Position numbers and translations under genes: made by a program. A stretch of DNA of 64,000 nucleotides from the NCBI RefSeq assembly GCF_002564045.1, contig NZ_PDJK01000002.1:2790001-2854000 (forward strand), written 5' to 3'. Source of the stretch: Amycolatopsis sulphurea. Lineage in GTDB: Bacteria; Actinomycetota; Actinomycetes; Mycobacteriales; Pseudonocardiaceae. The notes below the pieces were generated by a model. That model was not told where the DNA came from, searched no databases, and was given only the letters and a program-made list of their open reading frames with translations. Each line of letters starts with the position of its first letter. Positions within the stretch are counted from its first letter, which is position 1. Shown in pieces: positions 40,569 to 49,676 of the stretch.

Positions 40569-41099
40569 ATGACAGGCAAGATCGGGCGGATTCTCGCCGT
40601 GGTAGCCGCCGGCAGTTTGCTTGCGGTGAGTTCCTCGGGGATCGCTTCCGCGAGCCCGGCGGGTGGCAAGGGCACTTCGTCCACCCAGGCCGTCGCCGCG
40701 CAGGTGTTGCAGCTGCGCGACGACCTGACCAAGGTGGCGTACGCCGGCGACGTCGGGCTGACCAGGGGCGATCTGGAGAAACTGAGCCCGGTGCTCGGGG
40801 ATCTCGCGTCCGGCAAGCGTTACCAGATCCAGTCGGAGACCCAGCAGCTCTCGTCGGCGGCCAAGGAACGCGCGGACGAGTCCAACCGGTTGCTGGCCGA
40901 CCCGACGGCCACCCCACGGCAGCTGCCGCCGCTGCCCCTGCCGCCGGTCCCGGACCTGCCCGGTCCGTTGAAGATCGTGAGCGACCTGCTCAAAGCCGTG
41001 CTCGGTGCGGTGACCGGAATCCTGGGCGGCCTGCTCGGCTCGCTGCCGGTGCCGCCGCTGCCGGTGCCCGCGCTGCCCGTGCCGGTTCCGGGCAAGTAA
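40569..41099 (+). CDS. Secreted protein of unknown function with Pro-rich tail
   Basis: A 176-residue protein with a Sec signal peptide (ILAVVAAGSLLAVSSSGIAS, cleavage near ASA-SP). The mature part has a short helical domain (QAVAAQVLQLRDDLTKVAYA) and a C-terminal PLPLPPVPDLPG / PVPPLPVPALPVPVPG region. AGGAGG precedes ATG 40569. It resembles small exported proteins found in actinobacteria but I cannot assign a family. A strong terminator follows at once. Confidence 0.85.
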   Translation: MTGKIGRILAVVAAGSLLAVSSSGIASASPAGGKGTSSTQAVAAQVLQLRDDLTKVAYAGDVGLTRGDLEKLSPVLGDLASGKRYQIQSETQQLSSAAKERADESNRLLADPTATPRQLPPLPLPPVPDLPGPLKIVSDLLKAVLGAVTGILGGLLGSLPVPPLPVPALPVPVPGK

Positions 41100-41115
41100 C
41101 CCGCGAGCAGCTGGG

Positions 41116-41172
41116 AACACCCCGTGGACGGTGCCGCCGGAAATCCGGCGCCACTGTTCACGGGGTGTTTTT
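41116..41172. terminator. Intrinsic terminator between convergent genes
   Basis: AACACCCCGTG (41116-41126) pairs with CACGGGGTGTT (41159-41169), enclosing an inner CGCCGG/CCGGCG stem, and is followed by TTT on the plus strand. The right arm overlaps the end of the esterase gene. Confidence 0.82.
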
Positions 41173-42219
41173 CGGTCCCGCCAAAGCCTGGCGCAGCGCG
41201 CCGGCCAGCTCGGCCACGGCCTCACGGGAACGGGTGCCGATCCCGGTGAAGCTCAGGTACCCGTGGATGAGGTCGGATTGCCTGCTCAAGGCCACCGGAA
41301 CGCCCGCGGCGCGCAGCTTTTCCGCGTACGCCTCGCCTTCGTCGCGCAGCGGGTCGAACCCCGCGGTGGCCACGTACGCGGGCGGCAGCCCGCTGTGATC
41401 GGGCGCGAGGAGCGGCGAAAGTCGCGGGTCCGCCCTGTCGACGCCTTCGGGCACGTAGTGCCCTTGGAACCAGGTGATCCCTGAGTCGGTCAAGAGCAGG
41501 TTCTTGCCGAACAGCATGTGCGACCGCCTTCGCGTGGTGAGATCGACGGCCGGGTAGATCAGCATCTGGAAGACCGGCGCCGGACCGCCGCGGCGGGTCG
41601 TCTCCAATGCGACGACTGCCGCCAGGTTCCCTCCCGCGCTGTCCCCACCGACGGCGATGCGGTCCGGGTCGGCGCCGAGATCCGCGGCCTTGGCGTGGGC
41701 GAAGTCGAACGCGGCTATCGCGTCATTCACCGGAACCGGGAACGGATGCTCCGGCGCCAGCCGATACTCGATCGAAAGCACCCGCACGCCGGCGTGTTTT
41801 GCGAGGTAGCGCACCGCGTTGTCGTGCGTTTCCCGGCTGCCGACCACCCAGCCGCCGCCGTGGTAGAAGACCAGCATCCCGGACGGTTCGGCCGGCCCGG
41901 CCGGGGTGTAAAAGGTGGCCGGCAGCGCGGCGCCGTCGGAGGGGATCGACACCTCGCGGGTCACGACTCCGTCGAGCCGCTTGCCGTTGATCACCTGCTG
42001 CCCGTTTTCCATTTCGGCTCTGGCCGCCTCGATCTCGCGTTCGCCGAGCCGGGTCCCGGACACCTTCTGCAACTTCAGCAGCACCTGCGCGTCGAGTGCG
42101 AGTTCTTGGCCGTCGAGGCGCACCGCCCGCCCGGCGAACAGCCTGCGCAACGGCCGGGGCAGGGCGTACACGAGCTGTGCGGCTGCAGCCTGGGCGCGGA
42201 CGAGGGGCGGCTTTGCCAC
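41158..42219 (-). CDS. Alpha/beta hydrolase, hormone-sensitive lipase family
   Basis: A 353-residue esterase. The oxyanion motif is FYHGGGWVVGSRET and the nucleophile elbow is GGDSAGGNLAAVV. The acid is likely in FDPLRDEGEAYAEKL and the His in IHGYLSFTGIGTRS, all typical of HSL family IV. It probably cleaves short-chain or bulky esters. GTG 42219 follows CAGGAGG. No signal peptide is visible, so it is cytoplasmic or loosely membrane-bound through its N-terminal helix. Confidence 0.92.
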   Translation of the reverse strand: MAKPPLVRAQAAAAQLVYALPRPLRRLFAGRAVRLDGQELALDAQVLLKLQKVSGTRLGEREIEAARAEMENGQQVINGKRLDGVVTREVSIPSDGAALPATFYTPAGPAEPSGMLVFYHGGGWVVGSRETHDNAVRYLAKHAGVRVLSIEYRLAPEHPFPVPVNDAIAAFDFAHAKAADLGADPDRIAVGGDSAGGNLAAVVALETTRRGGPAPVFQMLIYPAVDLTTRRRSHMLFGKNLLLTDSGITWFQGHYVPEGVDRADPRLSPLLAPDHSGLPPAYVATAGFDPLRDEGEAYAEKLRAAGVPVALSRQSDLIHGYLSFTGIGTRSREAVAELAGALRQALAGPKNTP

Positions 42220-42396
42220 GGGGCCTCCTGAATGCCGGAACGCCGAGGTTACTACGAGTAGGTTTCCGGTCCGCCGCCTGTGTGATCCAGGACTCCGTCT
42301 CGGATACTGGTCCTCCACTTAACTGGAGCAGTTAGCCTGGGAAGGTCAGGCGGCGAGACCACTTTCGGGTGGTTGTGGTGGGAAGGAACGGTGGCC

Positions 42397-42996
42397 GTGA
42401 CGTCAGCCAGCCCGGTCCGGGTGCTCGGTATTGGCGGTTCGCTGCGCGACGGCTCGCAGTCGGAGCGGGCGTTGCGGATCGCGCTCGGCGCGGCCGGGGA
42501 ACTCGGGGTCGAGACCGAGCTGATCCCGGGCCCGCAGCTGGTGCTCCCCTTCTACGACGCGGCCGTCTCCGAGCGGACCGAGCAGGCGGAACGGCTGGTC
42601 GAAGCGGTGCGCCGGGCGGATGGGGTGATCGTGGTTTCGCCCGGTTACCACGGTGCGCTGTCGGGGCTGGTCAAGAACGCTCTCGACTACATCGAGGATC
42701 TGCGCGAGGACACCCGCCCTTACCTGGACGGCCGCGCGGTCGGCCTGGTCGCCGTCGCCCACGGCTGGCAGGCGGCGGTCACCACGCTCGAACAGCTGCG
42801 CACGATCACGCACGCGCTGCGTGGCTGGGCCACTCCGCTGGGCGGCTCGATCAACGCGGCGGAGACCAAGTTCGACGAGGCCGGCGGCGCGTCCGACGAG
42901 AAGGCCCTGCGCACGCTGCGGCTCATCGGCACGCAGGTCGCCGAGCATGCGTTGCTGCGCTCGCGCCGAGGGGATCCGCCCACCCGCCGTTCGTAG
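42397..42996 (+). CDS. NADPH-dependent FMN reductase-like flavoprotein
   Basis: A 199-residue flavodoxin-fold protein. It shows VLGIGGSLRDGSQSERAL at the FMN phosphate loop and VVSPGYHGALSGLVKNALDY, the classical FMN_red motif. The family transfers electrons from NAD(P)H to flavins or quinones. GTG 42397 is 9 nt from GGAAGGA; GTG 42391 is too close. ohr lies about 100 bp downstream on the same strand, so a joint role in redox stress is plausible. Confidence 0.9.
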   Translation: MTSASPVRVLGIGGSLRDGSQSERALRIALGAAGELGVETELIPGPQLVLPFYDAAVSERTEQAERLVEAVRRADGVIVVSPGYHGALSGLVKNALDYIEDLREDTRPYLDGRAVGLVAVAHGWQAAVTTLEQLRTITHALRGWATPLGGSINAAETKFDEAGGASDEKALRTLRLIGTQVAEHALLRSRRGDPPTRRS

Positions 42997-43094
42997 TGAG
43001 AACTGCCATCCCCGGCACTGAATCGTGGGTGCGGGGCGTTGCTCTCGTCGAGACGCTTCGCAGCGAGGCGTTCCGACGAGGAGGTAGGCAACGG

Positions 43095-43517
43095 ATGGCT
43101 GACGCGATTTACACCGCAGCGGCGACCGCACGCGGAGAAGGCCGCAACGGCGAGGTGACCTCGTCCGACGGGGTGATCGACGAGTCGTTGGCGATCCCGA
43201 AGGAGATGGGTGGTCCCGGCGGGGACAAGACCAACCCGGAGCAGCTGTTCGCGGCCGGCTACTCGGCCTGTTTCCTCAGCGCGCTCCAGTCCGTCGCCCG
43301 GCTGGCGAAGGTCAAGCTGCCCGCGGCCACGGTGACCGGTGAGGTCAGCGTGTACAAGCAGGAGGTGGGCTTCCAGCTCGGCGTCCGGCTGAACGTGTCG
43401 CTGCCCGGACTGGCGCAGGCCGACGCGGACCAGCTCGTGGCGCAGGCGCACCAGGTCTGCCCGTACTCGAACGCGACCCGCGACAACATCGAGGTGGCGC
43501 TGAGCACCACCGTCTGA
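43095..43517 (+). CDS. ohr: Organic hydroperoxide resistance protein
   Basis: A 140-residue Ohr/OsmC family thiol peroxidase. The reactive Cys59 is in GYSACFLSAL and the resolving Cys122 in VCPYSNATRDN. The start of the chain (YTAAATARGEGRNGEVTSSD) and length are normal. It reduces organic peroxides using lipoylated proteins. AGGAGG lies about 10 nt before ATG 43095. No OhrR repressor gene is in the window. Confidence 0.96.
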   Translation: MADAIYTAAATARGEGRNGEVTSSDGVIDESLAIPKEMGGPGGDKTNPEQLFAAGYSACFLSALQSVARLAKVKLPAATVTGEVSVYKQEVGFQLGVRLNVSLPGLAQADADQLVAQAHQVCPYSNATRDNIEVALSTTV

Positions 43518-43590
43518 CCCGTTCGGTTCGCGGCACCCCGCACCCGCCTGCGGGGTGCCGCCCGCGGCCAGCCGCAGTAGGTTCACAGCC

Positions 43591-44982
43591 ATGGTGCTGC
43601 ATCAGGGGAACACACAACGGGCGGACCGGAAACCGGGCACGAATCCGATGTACGCGGGCGCGAATCCGGCGCTCGCCGCGGAGTTCACCATGCCGCACGA
43701 CAAGCTGCGCGACGATTCGCTGCCGCCGGACACCGCCCTGCAGCTGGTGCGCGACGAGCTGATGCTCGACGGCAACGCGCGGCTCAACCTTGCCACCTTC
43801 GTCACCACGTGGATGGAGCCGCAGGCCCGCGAGCTGATGGCGGACTGCGTCGACAAGAACATGATCGACAAGGACGAGTACCCGCAGACCGCCGAGCTGG
43901 AGCGGCGCTGCGTGAACATCCTGGCCGACCTCTGGCATGCGCCCGATCCGGCGAACATCATGGGCTGCTCGACCACCGGATCGTCGGAGGCCTGCATGCT
44001 GGCCGGGCTCGCGCTCAAGCGGCGCTGGTCGAAGCTCGGCCGCACCGGCAAGCCGAATCTGGTGATGGGCGTGAACGTCCAGGTGTGCTGGGAGAAGTTC
44101 TGCGAGTACTGGGAGGTCGAGCCGCGCCTGGCGCCGATGTCGGGCGACCGCTACCACCTTTCCGCCGAGGAAGCGGTGAAACTCTGCGACGAGAACACCA
44201 TCGGCGTAGTGGCGATCCTCGGTTCCACCTTCGACGGCAGTTACGAACCGGTGGCCGGGATCGCCGCCGCGCTCGACGAGCTGCAGCAGCGCACCGGGTG
44301 GGACATCCCGATGCACGTGGACGGCGCGTCCGGCGCGATGATCGCCCCGTTCCTGGACGAGGATCTGGCGTGGGACTTCCGGCTGTCGCGGGTGGCTTCG
44401 ATCAACACCTCCGGGCACAAGTTCGGCCTGGTCTACCCCGGTGTCGGCTGGGTGGTGTGGCGGGATCGCGCGGCGCTGCCCGAGGAACTGGTGTTCCACG
44501 TCAACTACCTCGGTGGCGACATGCCGACTTTCGCGCTGAACTTCTCCCGCCCCGGCGCCGAAGTAGCCGCGCAGTACTACACCTTCGTCCGGCTCGGCCG
44601 GGAAGGTTTTCGTGCGGTGCAACAGGCTTCGCGAGACGTGGCCACGTATCTGTCCGCGGCGATCGCCGCGCTGGGGCCGTTCGAGCTGCTCACCCATGGC
44701 GACCAGCTACCGGTCTTCGCGTGCACCACCCGGCCGGAAGTGACCGCGTTCGACGTGTTCGACGTTTCCCGCAAGCTGCGTGAGCGTGGCTGGCTGGTGC
44801 CTGCCTACACGTTCCCGGAGGACCGGACCGATCTGGCGGTGCTCCGCATCGTGGTACGCAACGGGTTCAGCCACGACCTCGCGGATCTGCTGCTCGCAGA
44901 TCTCGCCCGGGTGCTGCCCGAGCTGCAGAAGCAGGACCGGCCGGAGCACGACCGTTCCGTCTCCACGGCATTCCACCACTGA
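43591..44982 (+). CDS. gad: Glutamate decarboxylase
   Basis: A 463-residue PLP enzyme that converts glutamate to GABA and consumes a proton. The PLP lysine is K277 in INTSGHKFGLVYPGVGW; MHVDGASGAM and GCSTTGSSEACMLAGLALKR are also conserved. The N-terminus (NPMYAGANPALAAEFTMPHD) and C-terminal FHH match the acid-resistance type. ATG 43591 lies exactly 7 nt after TAGGTT, so it is probably leaderless. No GABA antiporter gene is adjacent. Confidence 0.96.
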   Translation: MVLHQGNTQRADRKPGTNPMYAGANPALAAEFTMPHDKLRDDSLPPDTALQLVRDELMLDGNARLNLATFVTTWMEPQARELMADCVDKNMIDKDEYPQTAELERRCVNILADLWHAPDPANIMGCSTTGSSEACMLAGLALKRRWSKLGRTGKPNLVMGVNVQVCWEKFCEYWEVEPRLAPMSGDRYHLSAEEAVKLCDENTIGVVAILGSTFDGSYEPVAGIAAALDELQQRTGWDIPMHVDGASGAMIAPFLDEDLAWDFRLSRVASINTSGHKFGLVYPGVGWVVWRDRAALPEELVFHVNYLGGDMPTFALNFSRPGAEVAAQYYTFVRLGREGFRAVQQASRDVATYLSAAIAALGPFELLTHGDQLPVFACTTRPEVTAFDVFDVSRKLRERGWLVPAYTFPEDRTDLAVLRIVVRNGFSHDLADLLLADLARVLPELQKQDRPEHDRSVSTAFHH

Positions 44983-45057
44983 GCGTTCCGCCCGGTTCTC
45001 GATTGCCGCACCGGGCCTGGGCCGTCCGGGCCGGGGAAGACCCGGACGGCCCAGTGC

Positions 45058-46905
45058 TCAGCGCAGGCCGAGCGCCCGGAGGGCGAAGCAGACCTCGATC
45101 GAGGTCTGCTTGATCGTTTCGGCGATCACCAGCGAGCCGTGGCCCGCGTCGTAGCGGTAGAACTCGTGCGGAGCGGCTCGGGCGCCGAGGCGGTCCAGGT
45201 AGTTCTCGATCTGGCGGATCGGGCAGCGGGGATCGTTGTCCCCGGCGAGTACCAGCACCGGGGCGGCCACCGCGTCGACGTAGGTCAGCGGCGAGCATTC
45301 CCGGTACACCGCCGGCACCTCGGCCGGGGAGCCGCCGAACAGGGCGCGGTCGAACGAGCGTAGCTGCTCCATCTCGTCCTCGTAGGCGGCCACGTAGTCG
45401 GCCACCGGCACCCCGGCCACGCCGGCCGCCCAGCGGGTGGGCTGCGTGCCCAGCGCCAGCAGGGTGAGATAGCCGCCCCAGGACGCGCCGTTCACCACGC
45501 ATTTGTCCTTATTGGACAGTCCACTGGAGACGGCCCAGTCGTGCACCGCGGCGACGTCCTCCAGCTCGGTCAGGCCGGGGCGGCCTTCGATCGCGTCGCG
45601 CCAGGCCGAGCCGTAGCCGGTGGAGCCCCGGTAATTCACCTCGACCACGGCGAACCCGGCGTCCAGCCAGGTCGCGCGGTAGGCGGAGAACCGGTCCTCG
45701 TCCGCCGCGTGCGGTCCGCCGTGCAGGGAGAACACCGTGGGCAGCGGCCCGTCCGGCGCCCCGGCGGGGCGGGAGACCAGCGCGTGGATCCGGCCGCCGA
45801 CGCCCTCCACGAACGCGTCGGCGACCGGCGAGGAGCCCGGGGCCGGTTCGCCGGGTGGCTTCAGCAGCACCGAATCGGCACCGTCGGTGGTCCGCACCCG
45901 CACCGCGGCCGGCTCGGCCGCGCTGGACCAGGAGTACTCGATGCTGCCGTCCGGACGCACCCCCGCGCCGCCGATCCGGCCCGGCGGAGTGTCTACAGAG
46001 GACAGCTCGCCGGTGTCGAGGTCGTAGCGGTACAGCGAGCTGCGGGCCTCGTGGAAATGCACCACCAGCAGCGCGCGGGCGTCCGGGTACCAGTCGGCGA
46101 CGACCTCGCCGGGCAGGTCGATCTCCAGCTCGGTCTCGGTGCCCGCCCGCACGTCCCACAGGAGCAGCTCCTCGCGGCCGCGGCGTTCGTGCAGGACCAG
46201 CAGCCGCTGGTCGCCGGGCACCGGGGAGAACTCGAGCGCCTGCAGGCCCTTGCCCTCGCCGTCCCACTTGTCCGCGACGGTGGTGAAACCTTCGGTGGAC
46301 AGCACTCGCAGCGCCGGGTGCCGGGAGTCGCCGTGCTCGGAGTGCGTGATCGCCAGCAGGCTCTCGTCGCGGGACAGCGAGGCGATGCCCGCGTCGTCCT
46401 TGTGCTGGTAGAAACGCTCGGTGCGGCCGTCGATTTTCGCGAACAGTGCGCTGCCGTCGTCGGTGGAGACGCCTGCCGCGATCACCCTGGTGCCGATTTC
46501 CAGCCCGGCCGGGTAGCCGTCGTGGACGTCCGGCAGCGCTTTGACCGCGGCCGAGCTGTCCCCGTCGAAGGGCTGGCTCCGCCAGGAGCCGAACTCGTCG
46601 CCGTCGGTGTCGTCGAACCACCAGATCCGCGAGCCGTCCGGCGACGGGGTGGCGTGCAGGGTGCCGTTGGGGCGGTCGGTGACGCGGCGGTGACCGTCGG
46701 TGGCGCGATCCCACGCGTAGACCTCCCACACGCCGCTGGCGTTGGAGACGTAGATGTTCGCGCCGGGGGCGTCGCGGGCCCACTCGGGTACCGAGATGCG
46801 GGGTGCGTGGAAACGGGCTCGCCAGCGGTTTTCGGGTTCGGCCTCGTCGAACAGGCGGTCCGGGACCACTGCGGACGGATACTGGTTGCCTGACTGCGTG
46901 CTCAC
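45058..46905 (-). CDS. S9 family peptidase (prolyl oligopeptidase-like)
   Basis: A 615-residue cytoplasmic serine peptidase. The N-terminal two thirds form a beta-propeller with repeated blades (for example SPDGSRIWWFDD, LSRDESLLAITHSEHGD, DWYPDARALLVVHFHE). The C-terminal alpha/beta hydrolase domain has FSLHGGPHAADEDR, nucleophile NGASWGGYLTLLA, acid LVLAGDNDPRCP and His YDAGHGSLV. It cleaves oligopeptides. GTG 46905 follows a CAGGAT box by 6 nt and is divergent from the methyltransferase gene by 39 bp. Confidence 0.92.
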   Translation of the reverse strand: MSTQSGNQYPSAVVPDRLFDEAEPENRWRARFHAPRISVPEWARDAPGANIYVSNASGVWEVYAWDRATDGHRRVTDRPNGTLHATPSPDGSRIWWFDDTDGDEFGSWRSQPFDGDSSAAVKALPDVHDGYPAGLEIGTRVIAAGVSTDDGSALFAKIDGRTERFYQHKDDAGIASLSRDESLLAITHSEHGDSRHPALRVLSTEGFTTVADKWDGEGKGLQALEFSPVPGDQRLLVLHERRGREELLLWDVRAGTETELEIDLPGEVVADWYPDARALLVVHFHEARSSLYRYDLDTGELSSVDTPPGRIGGAGVRPDGSIEYSWSSAAEPAAVRVRTTDGADSVLLKPPGEPAPGSSPVADAFVEGVGGRIHALVSRPAGAPDGPLPTVFSLHGGPHAADEDRFSAYRATWLDAGFAVVEVNYRGSTGYGSAWRDAIEGRPGLTELEDVAAVHDWAVSSGLSNKDKCVVNGASWGGYLTLLALGTQPTRWAAGVAGVPVADYVAAYEDEMEQLRSFDRALFGGSPAEVPAVYRECSPLTYVDAVAAPVLVLAGDNDPRCPIRQIENYLDRLGARAAPHEFYRYDAGHGSLVIAETIKQTSIEVCFALRALGLR

Positions 46906-46944
46906 CCCTCGATCCTGCCACCTTCTGGCCGTACTGTGTGCGGA

Positions 46945-47688
46945 GTGCTGGAGGGTTACGTGCCGGGTCACGGTGAGGATGCGTGGTCGATGATGGCCGC
47001 GCGCACCGCTGCGGAACGAGCGGCGTTCGCCCGCCCGCTGTTCGCCCCCGGGATGCGCGTGCTGGACCTGGGCTGCGGCCCCGGCTCGATCACCCAGGAC
47101 CTGGCCCCGGACGCGCACGTCATCGGACTGGACACCTACCCCGCCGTGCTCCCCATTTCGTCCACAGTGGACTACATCGCCGCCAGCGCATACGCCCTGC
47201 CCTTCCCCGACGAGTCCGTCGACGCGGTCTTCTCCCACGCCCTCTTCGAGCACCTGGCAGAACCATTGGCCGCACTGGCCGAAATCCGCCGCGTCCTGGT
47301 CCCCGGCGGCCGACTCGCACTGTCCACTTCAGACTGGAGCCGGGCCAGGGTCCACCCCCGCAGCGCCAACGTCGACGCCGCCCTGCGCGGCCACTACCTG
47401 ATCCGCCGCCGCGCCGGCGGAAACCCCTTCGCCGGCCGCACCATCGGCACCCTGGTCGCCGAAGCAGGCTTCACCACCATCACCGAACGCTCCCGCTTCC
47501 GCGAAGACCTGCCCTACCGCTCACTGGCCACCTACATCGAATCCCGCCTGGCCGCCGCCCTCGCCACCCCCGCCCACCCCGACCGCGTCCAGCTCACCTA
47601 CGCCGCCCGCTCCGCCTGGTCCTGGACCCGCACCGCCGGCCCCGGCGATTTCCTCCAATGCTGGCAAGAACTAACCGCCACCCGCTAA
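46945..47688 (+). CDS. Class I SAM-dependent methyltransferase
   Basis: A protein of about 247 residues with a Methyltransf_11 fold. Motif I is VLDLGCGPGSITQDLA; the acidic residue after strand 2 is in VIGLDTYPAVL; YALPFPDESVDAVFSHALFE and LAEIRRVLVPGGRLALST follow. TACTGT lies exactly 7 nt before GTG 46945, which is therefore preferred as a leaderless start over GTG 46936. Substrate unknown. Confidence 0.88.
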   Translation: MLEGYVPGHGEDAWSMMAARTAAERAAFARPLFAPGMRVLDLGCGPGSITQDLAPDAHVIGLDTYPAVLPISSTVDYIAASAYALPFPDESVDAVFSHALFEHLAEPLAALAEIRRVLVPGGRLALSTSDWSRARVHPRSANVDAALRGHYLIRRRAGGNPFAGRTIGTLVAEAGFTTITERSRFREDLPYRSLATYIESRLAAALATPAHPDRVQLTYAARSAWSWTRTAGPGDFLQCWQELTATR

Positions 47689-47733
47689 CCCCACGCAGCA
47701 CTGCAAAGGCCACCTTCAGAGCCACCGGGGTAC

Positions 47734-48025
47734 CAGGGTCCCGGCAAAGTCGGTGTGAGGGCCCTGCGCAGACTGCGGAGGTCCGTGAAGGGTCTGTGAA
47801 GGTCTGTGAAGGGACCCTTCACGGACTCTGAGTCTGTGAAGGGTCCCTTCACAGACTTCGGGACAGGTCTGGCGCACAGCGCGAGGTGGTCGCGCCTCGA
47901 ATAGCTCCGCATCGTGCGTTGCCGGGCGTGATCGACGAAGAGGGCAGGTGTCGTCGATGATGACGCGGCAGCCACGGCTCTCTCTGCTGATCAGGGGGGC
48001 CTCGACCAACTTTGTCGGCCCCCTG
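47734..48025 (-). mobile_element. MITE-like inverted-repeat element (copy D)
   Basis: 292 bp, same orientation as copy C and the longest copy. It begins CAGGGTCCCGGCAAAGTCGG and ends CGACCAACTTTGTCGGCCCC with TG. It contains a paired palindrome (about 47808-47850, GGGACCC form) and a short tandem of GTGAAGGGTCT. Its left flank GCCACCGGGGTAC is the reverse complement of the right flank of copy C. No target duplication is evident. Confidence 0.75.
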
Positions 48026-48033
48026 GCCCCAGC

Positions 48034-48060
48034 GTCCGTGAAGGGCCCCTTCACGGACTT
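48034..48060. repeat. Single GGGCCC palindrome
   Basis: GTCCGTGAAGGGCCCCTTCAC followed by GGAC, a single perfect hairpin unit 8 bp outside element copy D. Confidence 0.75.
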
Positions 48061-48112
48061 AACCAGCCCCCACACCGCAACCGAACTCACCAACCCGCCC
48101 ACTACCGGGGGT

Positions 48113-48158
48113 CCAGGGGGCTCGCCCCCTGGCGGGGGTTCGGGGGTCCGACCCCCGA
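48113..48158. terminator. Two GC-rich hairpins downstream of tRNA-Pro
   Basis: CCAGGGGGC/GCCCCCTGG at 48113-48132 and TCGGGGGT/ACCCCCGA at 48140-48158. On the minus strand they follow the tRNA 3' end by about 65 nt. A T5 run precedes the second hairpin in that direction, so termination is plausible but not textbook. Confidence 0.45.
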
Positions 48159-48223
48159 AAAACACCGAGGGGCCCGCGAAATCGGCGCTTCCTGCCGATA
48201 CACGGACCCCACGGGACCACTCG

Positions 48224-48297
48224 TCGGGGTGGCGGGATTTGAACCCACGACCTCCTCGACCCGAACGAGGCACGCTACCAAGCTGCGCCACACCCCG
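48224..48297 (-). tRNA. tRNA-Pro, anticodon CGG
   Basis: Read on the minus strand, the 74-nt gene has a 7-bp acceptor stem (CGGGGTG/CACCCCG with discriminator A), a D arm GCGCAGCTTGGTAGCGT, an anticodon arm CCTCG-TTCGGGT-CGAGG giving anticodon CGG, and a T arm GTGGGTTCAAATCCCGC. CCA is not encoded. It decodes CCG, a very common proline codon here. Confidence 0.96.
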
Positions 48298-48329
48298 AGA
48301 TACTGCTGTTTAACGGGTCGTGGAGAAGT

Positions 48330-49310
48330 CTAGCGGACGGGTTTTCCGGTCTTGCGGCGGGCTGGTTTCCGGGGGTCGGTGGTCCCGGATCCGCGGGGGA
48401 CCAGCGTCAACAGGCTGGCTTCGGGTGGGCAGGCGAAGCGGGCGGGGGCGTAGGGGGAGGTGCCGAGTCCGGCGGAGACGTGTAGCCACATGTCGGCTCC
48501 CCAGCGGGAGGCGCCGCGGGCGCGGGTGCGGTCGAGTTCGCAGTTGGTGACGAGTGCGCCGTAGCCGGGGAGGCGGAGCTGGCCGCCGTGGGTGTGCCCG
48601 GCGAGGACGAGGTCGTATCCGTCGGCGGCGAAGGTGTCGAGTACGCGGGGTTCGGGCGAGTGGGTGACGCCGAGGCGGACGGCCGCGGTCGCGTCGGCCG
48701 GGCCGGCGATGTCGGAGTAGCGGTCGCGGCGCAGGTGCGGGTCGTCGACGCCGGCTGCGAATACTGCCCGTCCGCCGACGTCGACGGTGTGGCGGACGTG
48801 GGTGAGGTCGGTCCAGCCGTGTTCGAGGAAGGCCGCGCGCAGGTCGCGCCAGGGCAGCTGGTTGCCGTGGATGCGTTTCTTCTTGCCGAGGGGCATGAGG
48901 TAGCGGGCCGGGTTCTTGGGTTTCGGTGCGTAGTAGTCGTTGCTGCCGAAGACGAACAGCCCCGGCCGGTTGAGCAGCGGGCCGAGCGCGCGCAGCACCG
49001 AGGGCACCGCGGTCCGGTGCGAGAGGTTGTCCCCGGTGTTCACGACGAGGTCGGGCTCGAGTTCGCCGAGGGCGGCGACCCAGCGTTGCTTGCTCTGGTG
49101 TCCGGGCAGCATGTGCAGGTCGGAGACGTGCAGGATGGTGAACGGCCGGGTGCCGGGGGCGAGTACGGGCAGTTCGGCGGTCCGCAGCGTCCAGCGTCGC
49201 CGCTCGATTCCGACTGCGTAACCGAGGGTGGCGGTTCCTAGGGCGATGGTCCCTACGGCCAACCGCTTCGCGTTGTCTCCGGACGTCCTGGCATTACCGA
49301 GCGTACTCAC
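48330..49310 (-). CDS. Membrane-anchored metallophosphoesterase
   Basis: A 326-residue calcineurin-like phosphoesterase. After an N-terminal hydrophobic segment (LAVGTIALGTATLGYAVG) the metal motifs are ILHVSDLHMLPG, LVVNTGDNLSH, VFGSNDYY (the usual GNHD site, here SND), VRLGVTHSP and LAGHTHGGQL. Some relatives hydrolyse lipid- or nucleotide-linked phosphates. GTG 49310 is exactly 7 nt after TATCCT and is probably leaderless. It lies downstream of ponA2 in the same direction, the mycobacterial order as I recall it. Confidence 0.92.
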   Translation of the reverse strand: MSTLGNARTSGDNAKRLAVGTIALGTATLGYAVGIERRRWTLRTAELPVLAPGTRPFTILHVSDLHMLPGHQSKQRWVAALGELEPDLVVNTGDNLSHRTAVPSVLRALGPLLNRPGLFVFGSNDYYAPKPKNPARYLMPLGKKKRIHGNQLPWRDLRAAFLEHGWTDLTHVRHTVDVGGRAVFAAGVDDPHLRRDRYSDIAGPADATAAVRLGVTHSPEPRVLDTFAADGYDLVLAGHTHGGQLRLPGYGALVTNCELDRTRARGASRWGADMWLHVSAGLGTSPYAPARFACPPEASLLTLVPRGSGTTDPRKPARRKTGKPVR

Positions 49311-49676
49311 GACCTGGAGGATACGTGTTCGGACGGGTCGCCCGCTGCGGCCGGTGGTTCACGGTTTTTGACCTGCCCCGCTGGTGCGACGCCCGGCGCT
49401 GGGGGAGCGGCCAGGATCAGGGCTCGACGCGGAGGCCGAACGGTGCTGGCCGCAGCCCTGTGGCGTCAGCGCCTGGGAACAATTCCGTTGGTCTCGCCGT
49501 CAATTGCTGTTCACGGCCAGGGGAATGGTGGAATGTATGGCCGCGAGGGTTTGTCCGGTGGAAGCGTAACGGCGGCCGCGAAAACATTCCCGGCCGCCTG
49601 TCTCTGACCGCTGCAACTGAATTCGGGGTGCGCAGGCTCGATTTTCATCCAGCTCCGCGCACCCCGATTAGCTACC
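49311..49676. other. Intergenic region, no gene seen
   Basis: Between the ponA2 stop and the metallophosphoesterase promoter. The only structure noted is a hairpin TCGGGGTGCGC/GCGCACCCCGA (about 49623-49667) just beyond the ponA2 stop, a likely terminator without a clear T-tract. Confidence 0.6.
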
